Assembly (NCBI GenBank): GCA_020747045.1
Contig: JAGTJN010000022.1
Coordinates: 868,001-932,000 of the forward strand
Source: Phaeosphaeria sp. MPI-PUGE-AT-0046c
Lineage: Eukaryota; Ascomycota; Dothideomycetes; Pleosporales; Phaeosphaeriaceae
Direction of reading: 5' to 3'
Length of the DNA: 64,000 bases
Part shown: positions 10,750-22,103 of the stretch, one piece after another
Layout: each line of letters opens with the position of its first letter
Numbering within the stretch: the first letter of the stretch is position 1
The notes under the pieces: generated by a model
Databases searched by the model: none
Told to the model about the DNA's origin: nothing
The model's input: only the letters and a program-made list of their open reading frames with translations
Made by a program: the position numbers and the translations under genes

Positions 10750-11564
10750 GATGAATGCTCAAGAACAAATACGCTCGACGGAAGTATTACAAGACACAGC
10801 GCGGAATTGGTATTGTGTGGGCAAGCAAAAAAGGTCACAGGGTCGAGAGCAGTCGAGATCCAACGTCAGTGCCAATGTGGGGACGCACGCCGCCACGACG
10901 CCAGGGCATTTGAGCCTCACGACCTGGAGTCCCATCTGACAGGGGTCACGTCTGTACCAAGGGAGACTTTGTGAACGCATCCGTTTCACAGAAAACCACC
11001 CAAACAATGTAATTTCGCATTCAGTTGAAATTTGTTTATTCCAGAGAAGTGATACCGCCACGAGCATATTCCAGCCCACTACGTCCCTTCTCACTTTTGA
11101 ATCTGCAGGGCTGATTACCCTCCTGCAGACCACACTACCTAAATCGCCTTATGCCATCTAGCAACGAACGTATGTACCCCCTACATGCCATGGCCTGGCC
11201 TTCGAAACCCAACTTTGGTATTGTTCCACCCCTCCCCATAAAACATGTACGTGAGAGCATGAGCAAGGCTTGCGAGAATGAGAAAATAATGTACAGAATG
11301 GGGCGCTATTAGCTATTATAGAAGCCAGATAGGTGAAGAAGCGAATGATTGTGATTGCTCGCAAAAGAGGAACAAGGAAAGTATGGTTCCTCTGCCGTTA
11401 AGAACGCCGTGCGAAAAATGCGATGTGGTCGGTTGCGGTGGCGCAGCACCCAGAATATATGGTCGTGAGGTCGTAGCGTGGCGGCGAACATTTGATGCTC
11501 TCGCTGGTATCAGGAATCCTTTGCGGAGGCAGTCCGCCTCGGGTTTTGTCGCATATTCGACATC
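10750..11564. other. Intergenic, no gene seen
   Basis: About 815 bp separating the GCS1 start from the stop of the WSC-domain gene. No frame shows a recognisable motif. It must contain the GCS1 promoter and the 3' region of the WSC gene. Confidence 0.5.
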
Positions 11565-13055
11565 TCAAGGATCCGGATTCCGTACATTGAGCTGCCGACC
11601 ATAATCCCGACTGTCGTCCAAACTCGCAACGCTTTCTCGACTCATACTCGCTCCCGCGAATGTCATGACAGCATTCGGGTTGAGTCTCGAATCGATGACC
11701 AATGGCTGGCTGTTCCGTCGATTCGAGATGGGGCTTATCGATTCGTGGTCGCCATATCGGCTGTTCTGGGTGCTCATGTTGGTGGCAATTTGTGGTGGGT
11801 ATGGGTGGTTGATCTCCCGTGAGGTGCCTAAGAGCCCAGCCTTGCTCATAGTGCTAGTATTGCGTGTGATACCGCCAGATGAGCTCCCGCCAATGTCAGA
11901 TTCCTGTGCTTCTCGTTGATGCTTTCGTCGTCGCCATAGAAAGAAAACCAAGCCTCCAACGATGGCAAGGAGGCCTAGGACTCCGCCCACAACTCCACCG
12001 GCAATTGCTCCAATATTTGGTCCGTCATCCCCACTCTTCATTGTCAGTGGCGCAGAGGAAGAACTCGGGCCCGACGATGGTGATAGGTATACGGTCCGAG
12101 TAACAATGTTTCCGTTTTCTGTACTGACTTGAAGCGAAATCGGTGATGGACTCGATGGTGGGATCGGTGTAGGTTTGGCGCTCTAGGTGCGGGTTAGTAC
12201 AAACTACATGGCAGGTGTGTGACGTGCAGTGAAGGAAAACAGTGCAGCGATGGAAGGAGAAACAAAAGAAAGAGGTGTAACAACGACAGCCTGCGAAGAT
12301 ACGGCGACTGTGGTGTGAACTACAGTAGTCATATCGGGGCGGCGGCGTAATGCTAGACGATGCTGACGATGGCGACAGAGACTACCTCAACGGCAAACAA
12401 GGCCAAATAAGAAATGAAGCGACGAAGGGATGGAAAGGTGTTGGAGTTGCAAGGCGACGACAAAACAGGCGCAGACTAAACACAGAATGCTTGCAACTCA
12501 ACGAAACATGTGGTACTAACAGTTACTGGCGTTGACCTAGACGAAGAAGTGTCTGGCGTTGTGGCCGGTGGCGGAGGGGGGGCAGAGCTACTCACGGATT
12601 TGGATGTTGGCTGCGCAGACGTTGGGCCGGGTGCGGTGCCAGATGGGCGGCCATTTTGAATGTAAATGTAGAGGCCATCGTCGATGCTGCCGCAGTTTTC
12701 CTCGCCATATCCGGGGCAGTCCTTGCGACACCGGCTGACGTCGTCTTGCGCGCGGGGAATCAGATTGGAGCAGTAGCAGTCCTTGTACTGGATGACGGCA
12801 AAAGCATACGGGCTGCCGAGGTCGCGGCAGTGGGTGGTGCAGTTGCCGTTGGACATGAATTGATTCGAGTCTGAGTGGCGTAAGCTAGCGGAATGCAGGA
12901 GCGACAACACAATACTTACAAACATCAGTGCTACCAGTGTTTTGGTTGGAGCAGTATGCTTCGTTCCAGTCTGCGCATAGTGCTGGCGTGGCGAGCAGGA
13001 AAAGAAAAAGGATGGCAACGAGGCCAGAGAATGTGAAGCCCGCTGTGCGCTGCAT
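11565..13055 (-). CDS. WSC-domain cell-wall stress sensor-like membrane protein
   Basis: Multi-exon gene. Exon 1 is 13055-12920, then a 49-nt intron (GTAAGT...CTCAG) and exon 2 from 12870. The start opens a signal peptide (MQRTAGFTFSGLVAILFLFL to PALCA). A WSC domain follows, with eight cysteines (AYC, GNC, THC, KDC, YC, SRC, KDC, NC). Next come a Pro/Ser/Thr-rich linker, one transmembrane helix (IAGGVVGGVLGLLAIVGG) and a basic WRRRKHQR cytoplasmic start with a ~110-residue tail. The last exon is 12182-11565; its acceptor follows a perfect TACTAAC branch site. Between ~12530 and 12183 at least one short exon is likely (a TTVVHTTVAVSSQ-like frame near 12290-12330), but its borders are unresolved. 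Wsc proteins sense wall stress upstream of the cell-integrity pathway; that role is inferred from architecture. Confidence 0.8.
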
Positions 13056-15389
13056 GGTTGCGGGAGGTTGAGGTTGAGGTTGAGAGCGAGTAGACTAGTA
13101 AAATCGTGCTCGGGAGCAGTGAATGGGTGGGTGTCGTTGTCGAGGGGTATGACTACGACAACAAAAGGATCTCGAATAGCGACTGAACGCCTCCGACGTT
13201 TAGGACGAACGATGTCCGTGGGATGCGTGGGTTTGTCTGTTGCGTGATGGTGCTCGGGGGAGCAGGGAATCACGGGATCTCGCCGGGGAATACAGGCGGG
13301 CGGGTAGTAAACAGTCGGCCTGTCTACTTCAGACTTGCGTTAGCATTGCTGCCTGTGAGGGTCGCCAGACGGTGTTGTCGAAGCTGGCAGAGAGGCAATG
13401 GAGGGGAAAACAACGGCAGCAGAGTGACAGGGCGCTGCTGTTGAGGAAGAATGCTGGGTGAGGATGCCGATCTGTACATGGCACAAGGAGCTAGAGGAAG
13501 CACTAAATCTCAACACGTACCGTCAAGTGCACACGCACGGGGCTGGTTCTCCGCGCCTTCCGCTCGCAGGTCCCAGCGCGCTCCAGTGTCGTGGACAATG
13601 CTGTAATTTCCAGCTTCTGCGCCGCCGCCGTTCGCAAAACCGTGGCGTTGGTGGAGAGTCTGCGCTGGTGGTGTGTTTCGAAACTGCGCAGTTCAACCAC
13701 ACGTCGCACAGGTCATGACGTGTCGATGCCCAGTCGATTGCGCGGCTCCTCGGCTCTCCGAACAAAGAGAAATCCCCAAGACGCTGGTGGTCCGTGGGAT
13801 CTCAGAAAGAGGAGTCGTGCAGCGGACAAGATCTTGTTTTTGTTGCTGGTACTCCCGTAGGAACGTTCCCTAGTGACCCCAACGCGGAACTGGGTCCGAT
13901 CAATAAAGCGACCGTCTGCAGGTAATAAGCGCACCAAGTCTAAAGGGCGAAAGCGAATGACTCCGGGTCCTGGTCTCAAAGCGAAAGAAAGGGAACCGGT
14001 CGAAACAAAGCGAGCGTCGAAAGAGAACAGTAGAAAGGGTAAGAGGGGTCGCAAAAGGTCGCACAGTGCAGACGAACAGGTTATCTTGTCTCGCAAAGTG
14101 CTGATCACCTGCGTTTGCGCGCGTTATGCACGGGCAAATTTAGGATGCGGGCGTTGTATCGATTGCATGGGCAGCAACAGGGAGCCACCGCGTCGCCATA
14201 GGTCAATTCCTTGCTATTCTGCACTGCCCGAACGAGTGCTCTTTGCGCTCAGTCCACCATCCTGGAGGCCTCTCATCTGCCTCCCGTCGTCGCACTCGAG
14301 CGCCTTGCGCAACACACACCCCAATCAAGAAAGTCAAGAGGCCTTCGCTCACTTGTCTTAGCGTACAGTGACCGATGCGACCGTTTCAAGCGACGTCCAA
14401 GTCTCGCCGTCTCACCGAATCAACTGCCCCCCCACTACCGCGATACGCATTGCACAGCGACACGCCCACGCCTATCACCTCATGTCCCATGGCACATCCT
14501 CCAGCTATTTCAGATCTCGTAGTCAAATCACCGACACTTTCGCATCCCTCAAGGCGAAACTCGAAAATCTCCATGTGCCTTCAGGCTAAATCGTGATTGT
14601 ACACCTAGACCATCTGCCTTGCCGCTGTAACTGTTTTCGCTGCTTCGTTTGCGGCCACGCACCCTTCGTTCTAAGCAGGGATAGGCCCCGTTAGCTCAAT
14701 ACCCAAAGATGACCAGCGTCAAGCCACCAATTCTCGCTTACACGTAGTCCATCTTAAATTCTCCTGTGACGCCATGCCTGTCATGACTTGAGTAGCTAAG
14801 CCTCTCCGCTGCGATCGACAGGGGCGCCAACATGTGCGAATGAAATTTATTATACAATCTTGCTGTTTCGCCGTGTTGACTCTTGAAATGAAGATGTTCG
14901 TTGCTGAGGCGTGCTTTTCGTCATGCTTGTTTTGAGATGAGACGAGGTGGGGGATGGTGAGTGGGTGGCACTTTTCCTCTGATGCGATGCACGGTGAAGG
15001 GGTAGTTCCAAGATGAGTTGCAGCATGCTGTTGATTGTGAAGGTTTGAGAAAATGGTGCTATTGCTAAACTCTGGCACTCCACGTGCGTGTGCAGAGCAC
15101 CTGCAAACCACACTGGACGTGTCGTAGTACGCCTGTAAACCCATGACCAAGTTACTATTGTAATTGCATCCAATACTGCCACGCCGTCCTATGTCCAACA
15201 CGGTGAGGCTCTGCTGCACTATTTTCGACGATTGACGACTAGCAACGGGGCCAAGGGGTAGTGCCGTTGGCAAATGCTCTGTATGCATTCGCGTCCGAGC
15301 AGGGACCCACTCACCAAAGCACACTTTCGTCATGCCAGGAAATCGCTTGCGCCACCGGTGGCGAAACGTTTGATTGTTTGTTTGTTGAT
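13056..15389. other. Long intergenic stretch, no gene supported
   Basis: About 2.3 kb. Frames such as 13873-14361 (+) and 14850-15182 (-) carry no recognisable domains and mostly lack good starts. The left part should hold a long promoter/leader for the WSC gene and the right part the 3' UTR of SPS19. I see no RNA gene or repeat in it. Confidence 0.45.
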
Positions 15390-16432
15390 CTATAGCTTCG
15401 ACTTCTTGCCGCCAGATACGCCGGACACTGTTTCTCCCGAGAGAAGGAAGTCGGGATAGGCGAAACCGTTGGCAAAACCCGCCGTGTGCCATTGTCCGCC
15501 GTCGACTGAATTGTGTCAGCATTACTTTCTCAGTCTTTTCTACAGCATTATACTCACCAACGAGCGTCTCCCCATTGACGAAGTTGCCAGAGTCGGAAAA
15601 CAGATACACTGTCGCATCGGCAATCTCCTTGACAGTGCCATAGCGGCCGATGGGAACAGCCTTGTACGATCGCTCTCGGTCCTCCTTCTTGGACAAACGA
15701 TCTATTCCTTCCGTGTTGGCAATGGGCCCTGGGGCAATCACGTTGGAAGTAATGCCTTTAGGACCCTGCTCAATGGCGACAGACATGGCCATGGCGTCCA
15801 CACCAGCCTTGGCTACTGAGACATGACTTTGCAGAGGTGTACCGGCATAATGAAGAGTCGCGCTGACGAAGATGATGCGTCCGCCGGTTCCATTCGCTGG
15901 CTCAGTCGTTCCGTTGGTCCTGTGTTTGGTCGCAGACTCGACGAGATATGGCAGCGTCGCCTTTACGGTGTTGTATGACCCCAAGACATCAATATCGATG
16001 ACCGACTTGAGCGCATTGGGCGAGATCTGATCGATGGTGGCGAGGAAGTTGCCAGCTGCACCCGCAATGACGAAGTCGATGCTGCCGAGCTCCTTTGCGC
16101 AGCGGTCTGCGGCCTGTTGCAGCAGCTCTGGCTTCCTGACGTCTACTGCTCCGATGCCGATGACTTTTGCGCCCGGTCGCGCTGTTGCAATGTCTTTGGC
16201 CATGTTCTCCGTCTTCTCGACGTTGCGGCCGATGATGCATGCGTTTGCGCCGAGATGGACCATGGCGCGGACCTGGGCGGAGCAGATGGTGCCTGCGCCG
16301 CCGGTGCAGAAGACGACCTTGTTCTCTATGGGTGTGTATATTAGAGAGGTAGTCGGCGTTCAGAATGGGCCTCTTACTGAAGATGTCATCCCGCCAGACG
16401 TTGCTGACGTACTGGTACTTGTCCATAGGCAT
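15390..16432 (-). CDS. SPS19: Peroxisomal 2,4-dienoyl-CoA reductase Sps19
   Basis: Three exons: 16432-16378, 16325-15558 and 15505-15390 (two 52-nt introns, GTAAGA...CATAG and GTGAGT...TTCAG), 312 aa. A short-chain dehydrogenase: nucleotide-binding TGGAGTI near the N-terminus, GAAGNF, and the GGRIIFVSATLHYAG...VSVAKAGVDAMAMS block. As in this family, the usual YxxxK is altered (the Tyr is in the LHYAGTP segment). The VIAPGPIANTEG loop and C-terminal DGGQWHTAG match fungal 2,4-dienoyl-CoA reductases. The protein ends in KSKL, a canonical PTS1 peroxisome signal that appears only after splicing the last intron. It reduces 2,4-dienoyl-CoA with NADPH in beta-oxidation of polyunsaturated fatty acids. 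An alternative start two codons downstream (16426) is possible. Confidence 0.92.
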
Positions 16433-16919
16433 GGTGGATGTGGTGTGCTGAGGCTTCTATACTGGTAGGCTGAAATGCTGAAGAGTGAATCAACTGCGGA
16501 GAATGTGGTAGAAGTAGTAGTCAACTACGGCGATGGAGGTGAAAGCTACGGCCGAAACACTCGGATGCTGGAGTCAGTGTAGCTGGGCCAGCCGAGGTAA
16601 GACGCGAGAGCTTACTCTCCAATACCACAAGACGCATCTTGCGCACCGCGGGCGTTGTAGCAATCATGAAGAACATCCGACGACGACTTTCGGTCAGGAT
16701 GATCATCTGCGAGTGTTTGTTAGGATGAAGTCATCGCGTGCATTTGCATGTGCTGGTGTTCGCGTTTGGGGAAGGAGCTTGGGGCAACTGTCCCGCATCC
16801 ATCTCCACCACCATCATTGAAGCGCTTAGCGGATAGCTACGTGCAACACCCAGAACAGACAACACCAAGACTGGTCAACACAGCGCTGCCACAGACCCGT
16901 CTCTCTGATTGAGTGCACC
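16433..16919. promoter_or_regulatory. Shared divergent promoter of SPS19 and ATG33-like gene
   Basis: A 487-bp gap between two divergent start codons. It must contain both promoters. No frame in it carries a recognisable protein motif. Confidence 0.5.
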
Positions 16920-17540
16920 ATGGCTGCCCGAACAATCTCCATCCTCAAGTTCGTCGGGACTGTCAGTCTCGGAATCTCGACTGTAAGCTGCCTTACGCCA
17001 CCCACTCTGCATCATCGAGCTTCTCTATCGTGCACGTGAACACGGCGCCTGCTGTTTTGATATGTTGGTGTTCTCGCTCCACCGACGATACTGACGGCCT
17101 CGCAGGGCATATCAGCCACCGTCGCGGCCGTTGCGCTTCCCTCCCTCCTCGCTCTCCCCACCGCCGTCAACGCCCGCACCACCTTCAGCTATCTCTCCAC
17201 CAAGTCGCAATACTACACCGCATACCTCCGACACATCACCACATTCACACTCTTCTCGGCATATCTGATGTCTCCGCGACGCTCCCGACACCCATATCTG
17301 CTCTACACATCGATTCTGTCTTTTGTCTCAGGACCGGGCATTGACTTTGTCGTCTCATGGCAACAGGGCACCGATGATCGGAGAACAGCGCTTGCTCTTG
17401 AGGCTCAGGGTGATGATGTCAACGGCGAGCAGGTCCGCGAGGCTGTAGAGAGGAAGAAGTTCAATGAGAGTGTAAAGGCGACATTTGCGGCGTTGGCATT
17501 TGCCATGTCGGTCGTTGGACTGTGGGGAGACGGTGCTTAA
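16920..17540 (+). CDS. Atg33-like mitophagy protein
   Basis: Two exons, 16920-16982 and 17106-17540, joined by a 123-nt intron (GTAAGC...CTCGCAG), 165 aa. The N-terminus MAARTISILKFVGTVSLG runs into a hydrophobic VALPSLLALPTAVNART segment, matching the start of filamentous-fungal Atg33 proteins (ILKFVGTxSLGLxTG...TLPxLLxLPSA). Further membrane segments lie around LRHITTFTLFSAYLM and YLLYTSILSFVSGPGIDFVV, with a final helix ATFAALAFAMSVVGLWG. Atg33 is a mitochondrial outer-membrane protein needed for mitophagy in yeast; family assignment here rests on the N-terminal motif and size and is fairly but not fully sure. Divergent partner of SPS19. Confidence 0.7.
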
Positions 17541-17949
17541 ATGTATTGTATTCAGGTGCTTCCATCTCCGCTATCTTTTCTTCAGTAACGGTGATATCAC
17601 TTTGCCAATCAAATTCACTTCTACATACCCTGCTTTCGCACGGTCGATATCATTGGTTCGCAGCACGACTCATTATTCGTGCCACAATTCGAACAACTGG
17701 AATGGAACCCAACTGAACTCCGCGGACCATGATTAGCAAGCTACCGCAAGGAACAACAATCTCTCTAGGACCAACGACCTCATCGAGCGTCACAAACAGA
17801 TAGCGTACGCACGTGATTCGGCCAACGTTCCAATTGCTCTCACGCAAATCTCTTAGTGAAAGCTTTGCCAGCAAGTATGTAGCCACCGAGTAATGCCTCC
17901 CTCACAGCACTAGATCCTTGTAGAACTCATCATATTCTCAGAAAACGAA
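17541..17949. other. Intergenic, no gene seen
   Basis: About 400 bp. A 78-codon minus frame (17650-17886) has no known motif. The stretch holds the 3' end of the ATG33-like gene and the promoter of the next gene. Confidence 0.45.
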
Positions 17950-18981
17950 ATGGAGATTTCGCCCACCTCTCGCCGTGGGAGTCCACCGACAACTTCACAT
18001 CGTATGGACGAGTCCCCTACACATGAACTCATGGACTCGTCACCTACACCACATGGTATTGGCTTATTGCACACACCAACTCAGATGGATTCATCACCAT
18101 CTCAACGCGGTACGGACTACTGACTCACTTCAATGTTCCAAATGCGTTTGGACTCATCACCTGCACCAGACGACGACAACGACGACGACTTTGGCACACC
18201 CACCCCTCTACCCAGAAGATATAGGAACATTCCTAAGAAAACCGATGCCTTTACCCTTGCTCCGCCACGACACCTCCCTATTCCACCGATCCAGTCATCT
18301 CCAGCTCGTCAAACTTCATCCACTGGTCAACCTTCGCGAAACCAACAACTTTTTCATATTCAACCACCTGCCCACGCCCAACAAGCTCCATCCACTACCC
18401 GTCCTTCGCGTTTCGTTCATCTCGTTGCGTACATGAACTGGCCCATTTCTGAATTCGATCAAATTCCATTAAGCCAGGAGATGCGCTGCTACCTCCTCTC
18501 CGACGCCATCTCCTTCGACCACACCTGCGTGCCCTCGGCCTCCGACGACCCAAATCTGCGCCTCGAGATCTGGCCCCTTCATAACTGCGCCGCAATACCG
18601 CAGATGCTCAACTTTGTCGTCAAAGTGCTCTACGGACCCCCGGCTTCATCTGAGCCTTCATCTGAGCCTTCGTCTGAGCCTTCTTCCGACCCATTCCTCG
18701 CTTCTAACTCTGCCGATTTCCTTGACGAAACAGAAGGCCAAGGTGCTCGCCAAGTCTGGCTCAAAGGCTGGACGGAGACGAGGGAAGAGGCGGCATGGAT
18801 GATTGGAGAATGCATTAGAACAGGTAGTACAAATTATGAGGGTGGGGGAATTTCGAGAGCCGAAGACGAGTGGACATTTGAAAGAGGACAGGACGGATGG
18901 ATAGATGAGGCGAGACTTGTGGACGTGGAGAGCGAAAGGGTCGAACAGTACAAAGTTTTCACAGTCAAGGTGGAGGAATAG
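17950..18981 (+). CDS. Unknown protein with MDSSP repeats; frame interrupted by one TGA
   Basis: From ATG 17950 the frame runs to 18981 with a single TGA at 18121-18123. A 60-nt intron 18110-18169 (GTACGG...CACCAG, TACTGAC as possible branch site) removes it and keeps frame, giving 323 aa. Without it the gene would start at ATG 18133 (282 aa). The N-terminal region carries four spaced, in-frame units (MDESP, MDSSP, MDSSP, LDSSP at 18004, 18031, 18085, 18148). Then come a Pro/Gln/Ser-rich stretch, a more globular part beginning FVHLVAYMNWPISEFDQIPLS, an SEPSSEPSSEPSSDP micro-repeat and a charged C-terminus. No signal peptide or membrane segment. I do not recognise the family. Confidence 0.55.
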
Positions 18982-19313
18982 AATGGATGGAGAGAATAGG
19001 TGGGCGTGGGAGATGGAAGAGAGAAGGGGAGGGATCGATGAGATTGGGAGAATTGGCTCTTTTCATTCAGCATCTGCTGGAAATAGTGCTCGGGTAGTTT
19101 AAATGTCACAACTCAAATTCGATGTAGTATCCCACCAAGAGATGTAAGATGAGCTTGCTCCGTTCGATTAGCACAATACTCAACTACTCTAACCTTCAAG
19201 CTAAATGCTCTCTGCGAGTATCGTAAATCTGTACAGACATATACAGCCTACTCCTCGCTCTGGCAGATCCTGGCCTAGGTCATTTGGTATCGCAGATTTA
19301 AGGCCACCGAGTA
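18982..19313. other. Intergenic, flank of the transposon
   Basis: Short spacer between the unknown gene and the transposon. The TA at 19312-19313 is the left copy of the element's target-site duplication. Nothing else is seen. Confidence 0.5.
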
Positions 19314-19358
19314 ACGTGTCCGTGCACCTCGCGCACGCGTTCACCTCGCGCACGCCGA
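19314..19358 (+). repeat. Left terminal inverted repeat (45 bp)
   Basis: Identical over 45 bp to the reverse complement of 21417-21461. It contains two copies of the 13-mer ACCTCGCGCACGC separated by GTTC, a likely tandem transposase-binding site. Confidence 0.92.
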
Positions 19359-19499
19359 ACACCATAACCACCACTTAAAATATGAAGCTATTAAGCCACA
19401 CTTAAACGCTGTATATACAAAATAACTTGGTGTATTACTAAATAGACCCTTGCGAACAATTTGTACTATTTAAATTTTAATAGAAGTGTGATTGTGCGG

Positions 19500-21364
19500 C
19501 CCTTACGCGACGTTTAGGCTAGTTAGGCCGGTGCAGCTATTTGGGGCCTATCTGAACTTCCACTACCTATTGCACTACTACTACTGACCTTACAGCGTTT
19601 CTGCTGCTTAGGTAGGGGTTTTAAAGCTTTACGCTTACTATTTTAGGAAGTTTTAGGAGCTTTTTTAGTGTTGTTCCTCTCTTATTCTGCCTTCTTTTAG
19701 GCTAGTTTAGCTGCCTTCTCAGCGTTCTCCCTATCCTTTCTCTCCCTATCCTTTACCCATTTTTTAGCCCTCTCCTTAGCAAGTTTATCCTTTAGGAGCT
19801 TTGTATCTCTCTTAAGCTTCTTTGTCTTAACTTTTTAAAGCTTAATTTAGTGTTCTTCTGCCTCTCTAGCAGCTAGATTAGCCCTAGCTACTTAAACGCT
19901 CTAAGGAGAGTAAAATACAGCCCCCCTAGTAGCCTAATTTAGTACTAGAAGAGGCAGGGCCTTACTATACCTCTTACGCTTATTTTTAGTAGCAAGCAAT
20001 ACGCGTAGCTCCGCAATTTCAAGTAATTAAAGCTTGTTTTAGGTAGAGAGCTAATAGATTAATAAAGTAAGCTTTCTAGCTACCCCCTGAGTGGTTTCCT
20101 TTACTGTTTCTTGTAGTAATTGTTTAATATAGGCCCAATCAGTTAGAGAGAGGCGAGAGGGAGCCCCTGACTGATTCTGATCAGTCTGATCTAGTGGAGT
20201 GGCTGGCTGAAGCCTATCTAATACAGGGCTTGGATCTATAGGCCAGATACTAGTAGCTTTGAAACTTGAGACGATATTCTTCTTAGTAAATGATCTGGTG
20301 TACGCTAACTTAAATAGGTAATAGAAATTAGCTTTCTTGACTGGTAAGTGCCCCTGACTGGCTTATTGATACTGTGTAAGTTTAGCTGAGTAAGTAGTGG
20401 ATAGAGGCCTAAATAATCTAACATCTAATAGCTGGAGAGTATAGGTTAAATGGGGTGGAAATATAGCTAAGATAATCTGATTTTTGGTGCAGTAGTTGAT
20501 AAAATTCATTGTAATATGGCTCCTATAGCTGTCAAGTATAAGAAGACGCTATTTCCTCTAAGCTTTGGCCTTCGTATACTGATTAAAGACGTTAACCAGC
20601 TAGGCCAGCCTGTAATTGTTATTAGTCTAGCTGGTTGGTGTAGCTGCTATATAGATTAGGTTGTCACTGGCTGGTATATTGTCTACCTAAGTGTTATAGA
20701 TGTTTCTGCTCTTAGCTGAATAAATTACAGAGGGTGGAAGACTTGATCTATCCGCACAAATTGTAGCCAGTATAGTTATCCACTCTCTGTTACTATCTTG
20801 GGTAAAGGATTTAGTCCTCTTAGTAGTATATGCTAACTTATTAAACACTCTCTTACTACGTCCAACTATACTAATTATAAAGCCCTTCTCGTCTATATTC
20901 TAGATTAGACGCTCCTCTACGTTGTAGCGACTTATCTTACAGTACAACTTATTATAATATTGCTTGTACCTGTGCCTGTTGTCAGCGTTGTAGCGTGAAC
21001 AATCTAGAGGAGCAGCCTATTAAGAGATGAGATGAATGTTATTCTTGTTAATAAAGCGTGTAACCTAGCTCTCTAAGACGTCTTTTCCAGCTATTATAGA
21101 GCTGAAATTTTGTACTATTAACCTTATAGGAGCAAGACCTTCATTAGAGAGCTTAGTAATATACTGTACAAGCTCTTATTCTTGTGTAGTATTGAGGGCT
21201 TTCTAGTTGTTGTATCAGGCCATACCAGCAGCTGAAACGCCGCGGTGTCTTTAGCTAACAGCGCTGCGCGACACGCCCCATTTATCAGCAACTTGTTGGT
21301 ACGTAAGTTGTTCTCCTGGTCCTTGCGATTTGAAATCTTCAACCGCAGAGGCAATTGGGTCCAT
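19500..21364 (-). pseudogene. Dead DDE transposase of the Fot1/pogo type
   Basis: Reading the minus strand from ATG 21364 gives MDPIASAVEDF and a psq/CENP-B-type helix-turn-helix (YQQVADKWGVSRSAVS), then a TAA at 21253-21251 after 37 codons. Beyond it the same frame is still recognisable through many further stops: DEKGFIISIVGRSKR, ATICADRSSLPSV, LILDSYRSH, and IILAIFPPHLTYTLQ followed by LDVRLFRPL, which are the DDE catalytic-core landmarks. A Lys-rich tail lies near 19600-19850. Several stops fit W, Q or R codons converted by C-to-T/G-to-A change. The left boundary is approximate. Confidence 0.85.
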
Positions 21365-21416
21365 ATTGATAGAGTTATGGCGTGTTGAAGTGGGTGGGAA
21401 GTTGGTGTTCGGAGGC

Positions 21417-21461
21417 TCGGCGTGCGCGAGGTGAACGCGTGCGCGAGGTGCACGGACACGT
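21417..21461 (-). repeat. Right terminal inverted repeat (45 bp)
   Basis: Perfect inverted copy of 19314-19358 with the same two ACCTCGCGCACGC units. The flanking TA at 21462-21463 is the right target-site copy. Confidence 0.92.
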
Positions 21462-22103
21462 TATGACTTTGGCAGCTGTTATTTTACGCAAAAGTCTCGA
21501 TCCAGTGGACCTGTTTCTCCATCATCGAGCTCGTTTTCACCTCAACCTCGACCCATCGAGTCAGTTCACTTCTTGGCGCCGTGACCACAAAGCCTTCAAC
21601 GCTTGATGCCAAGTGTAGCGAGCAATGTGTGTGTTCCAGCTGAGCAAAGAACAGGATGGCAGACAAAGTTAAAAGTACATCAAGTTTAGCGCCGATCTTG
21701 GCTCCACTCACCACGCGACGAAATCTCGTGCTCAGCACGTTCCAATTCACCAACAACCAGCGCATGACATGTGCAAAGAGTTTCAGGTTGCAGCTACCTC
21801 TAGGCGCCCAGGTCCGCTGCCATGAATAAGCTGGAAGACAGAGACTGCCCCCGCTGATAGCGGCGCGGCATGGGATTGGCGTTCCACCACGGGCCCATTG
21901 CACCTACGTCACGATGCGCCAACCGCCAGGAACGCGGTTGTCGCTGTCGCGTGTCCGAGAAAGAATAGGATGAAACGGTTTTTCCTTTTGCTTAAGATGG
22001 CATTAGTGCTTCCAAATTGTCCGGAAGATCTGGTTGGCTTCCACCTCACGTCTTCAACGGACCATCTACCGTCACTTTTAATTCATTCATAACTTTTGGC
22101 ATC
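21462..22103. other. Intergenic, no gene seen
   Basis: About 640 bp between the transposon and the efflux-carrier gene. It should carry the latter's promoter. The minus frame at 21484-21903 has no recognisable motif. Confidence 0.45.

Larger units (their letters stand above)
19314..21461. mobile_element. Fot1/pogo-type DNA transposon, RIP-decayed, with intact ends
   Basis: 2148 bp bounded by TA dinucleotides (19312-19313 and 21462-21463). The first and last 45 bp are perfect inverted repeats beginning ACGTGTCCGTGCACC. After them the homology resumes beyond an 8-nt indel. The ends are CpG-rich, while the interior is A+T-rich, poor in CA/TG and packed with TAG/TAA, the expected mark of C-to-T repeat-induced point mutation. 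Size, TA duplication and an internal pogo-type transposase remnant place it in the Tc1/mariner-Fot1 group. It is non-autonomous now because of many stops. Confidence 0.92.

Noticed and set aside
13873..14361. 162-codon plus-strand frame rich in Lys/Arg
   Set aside because: Begins with a GTG, has low-complexity composition and no motif; lies in the upstream region of the WSC gene.
14719..15389. Long minus frame continuing the SPS19 middle exon
   Set aside because: The frame runs past the real donor at 15557 by chance; splicing gives the conserved C-terminus and PTS1 instead.
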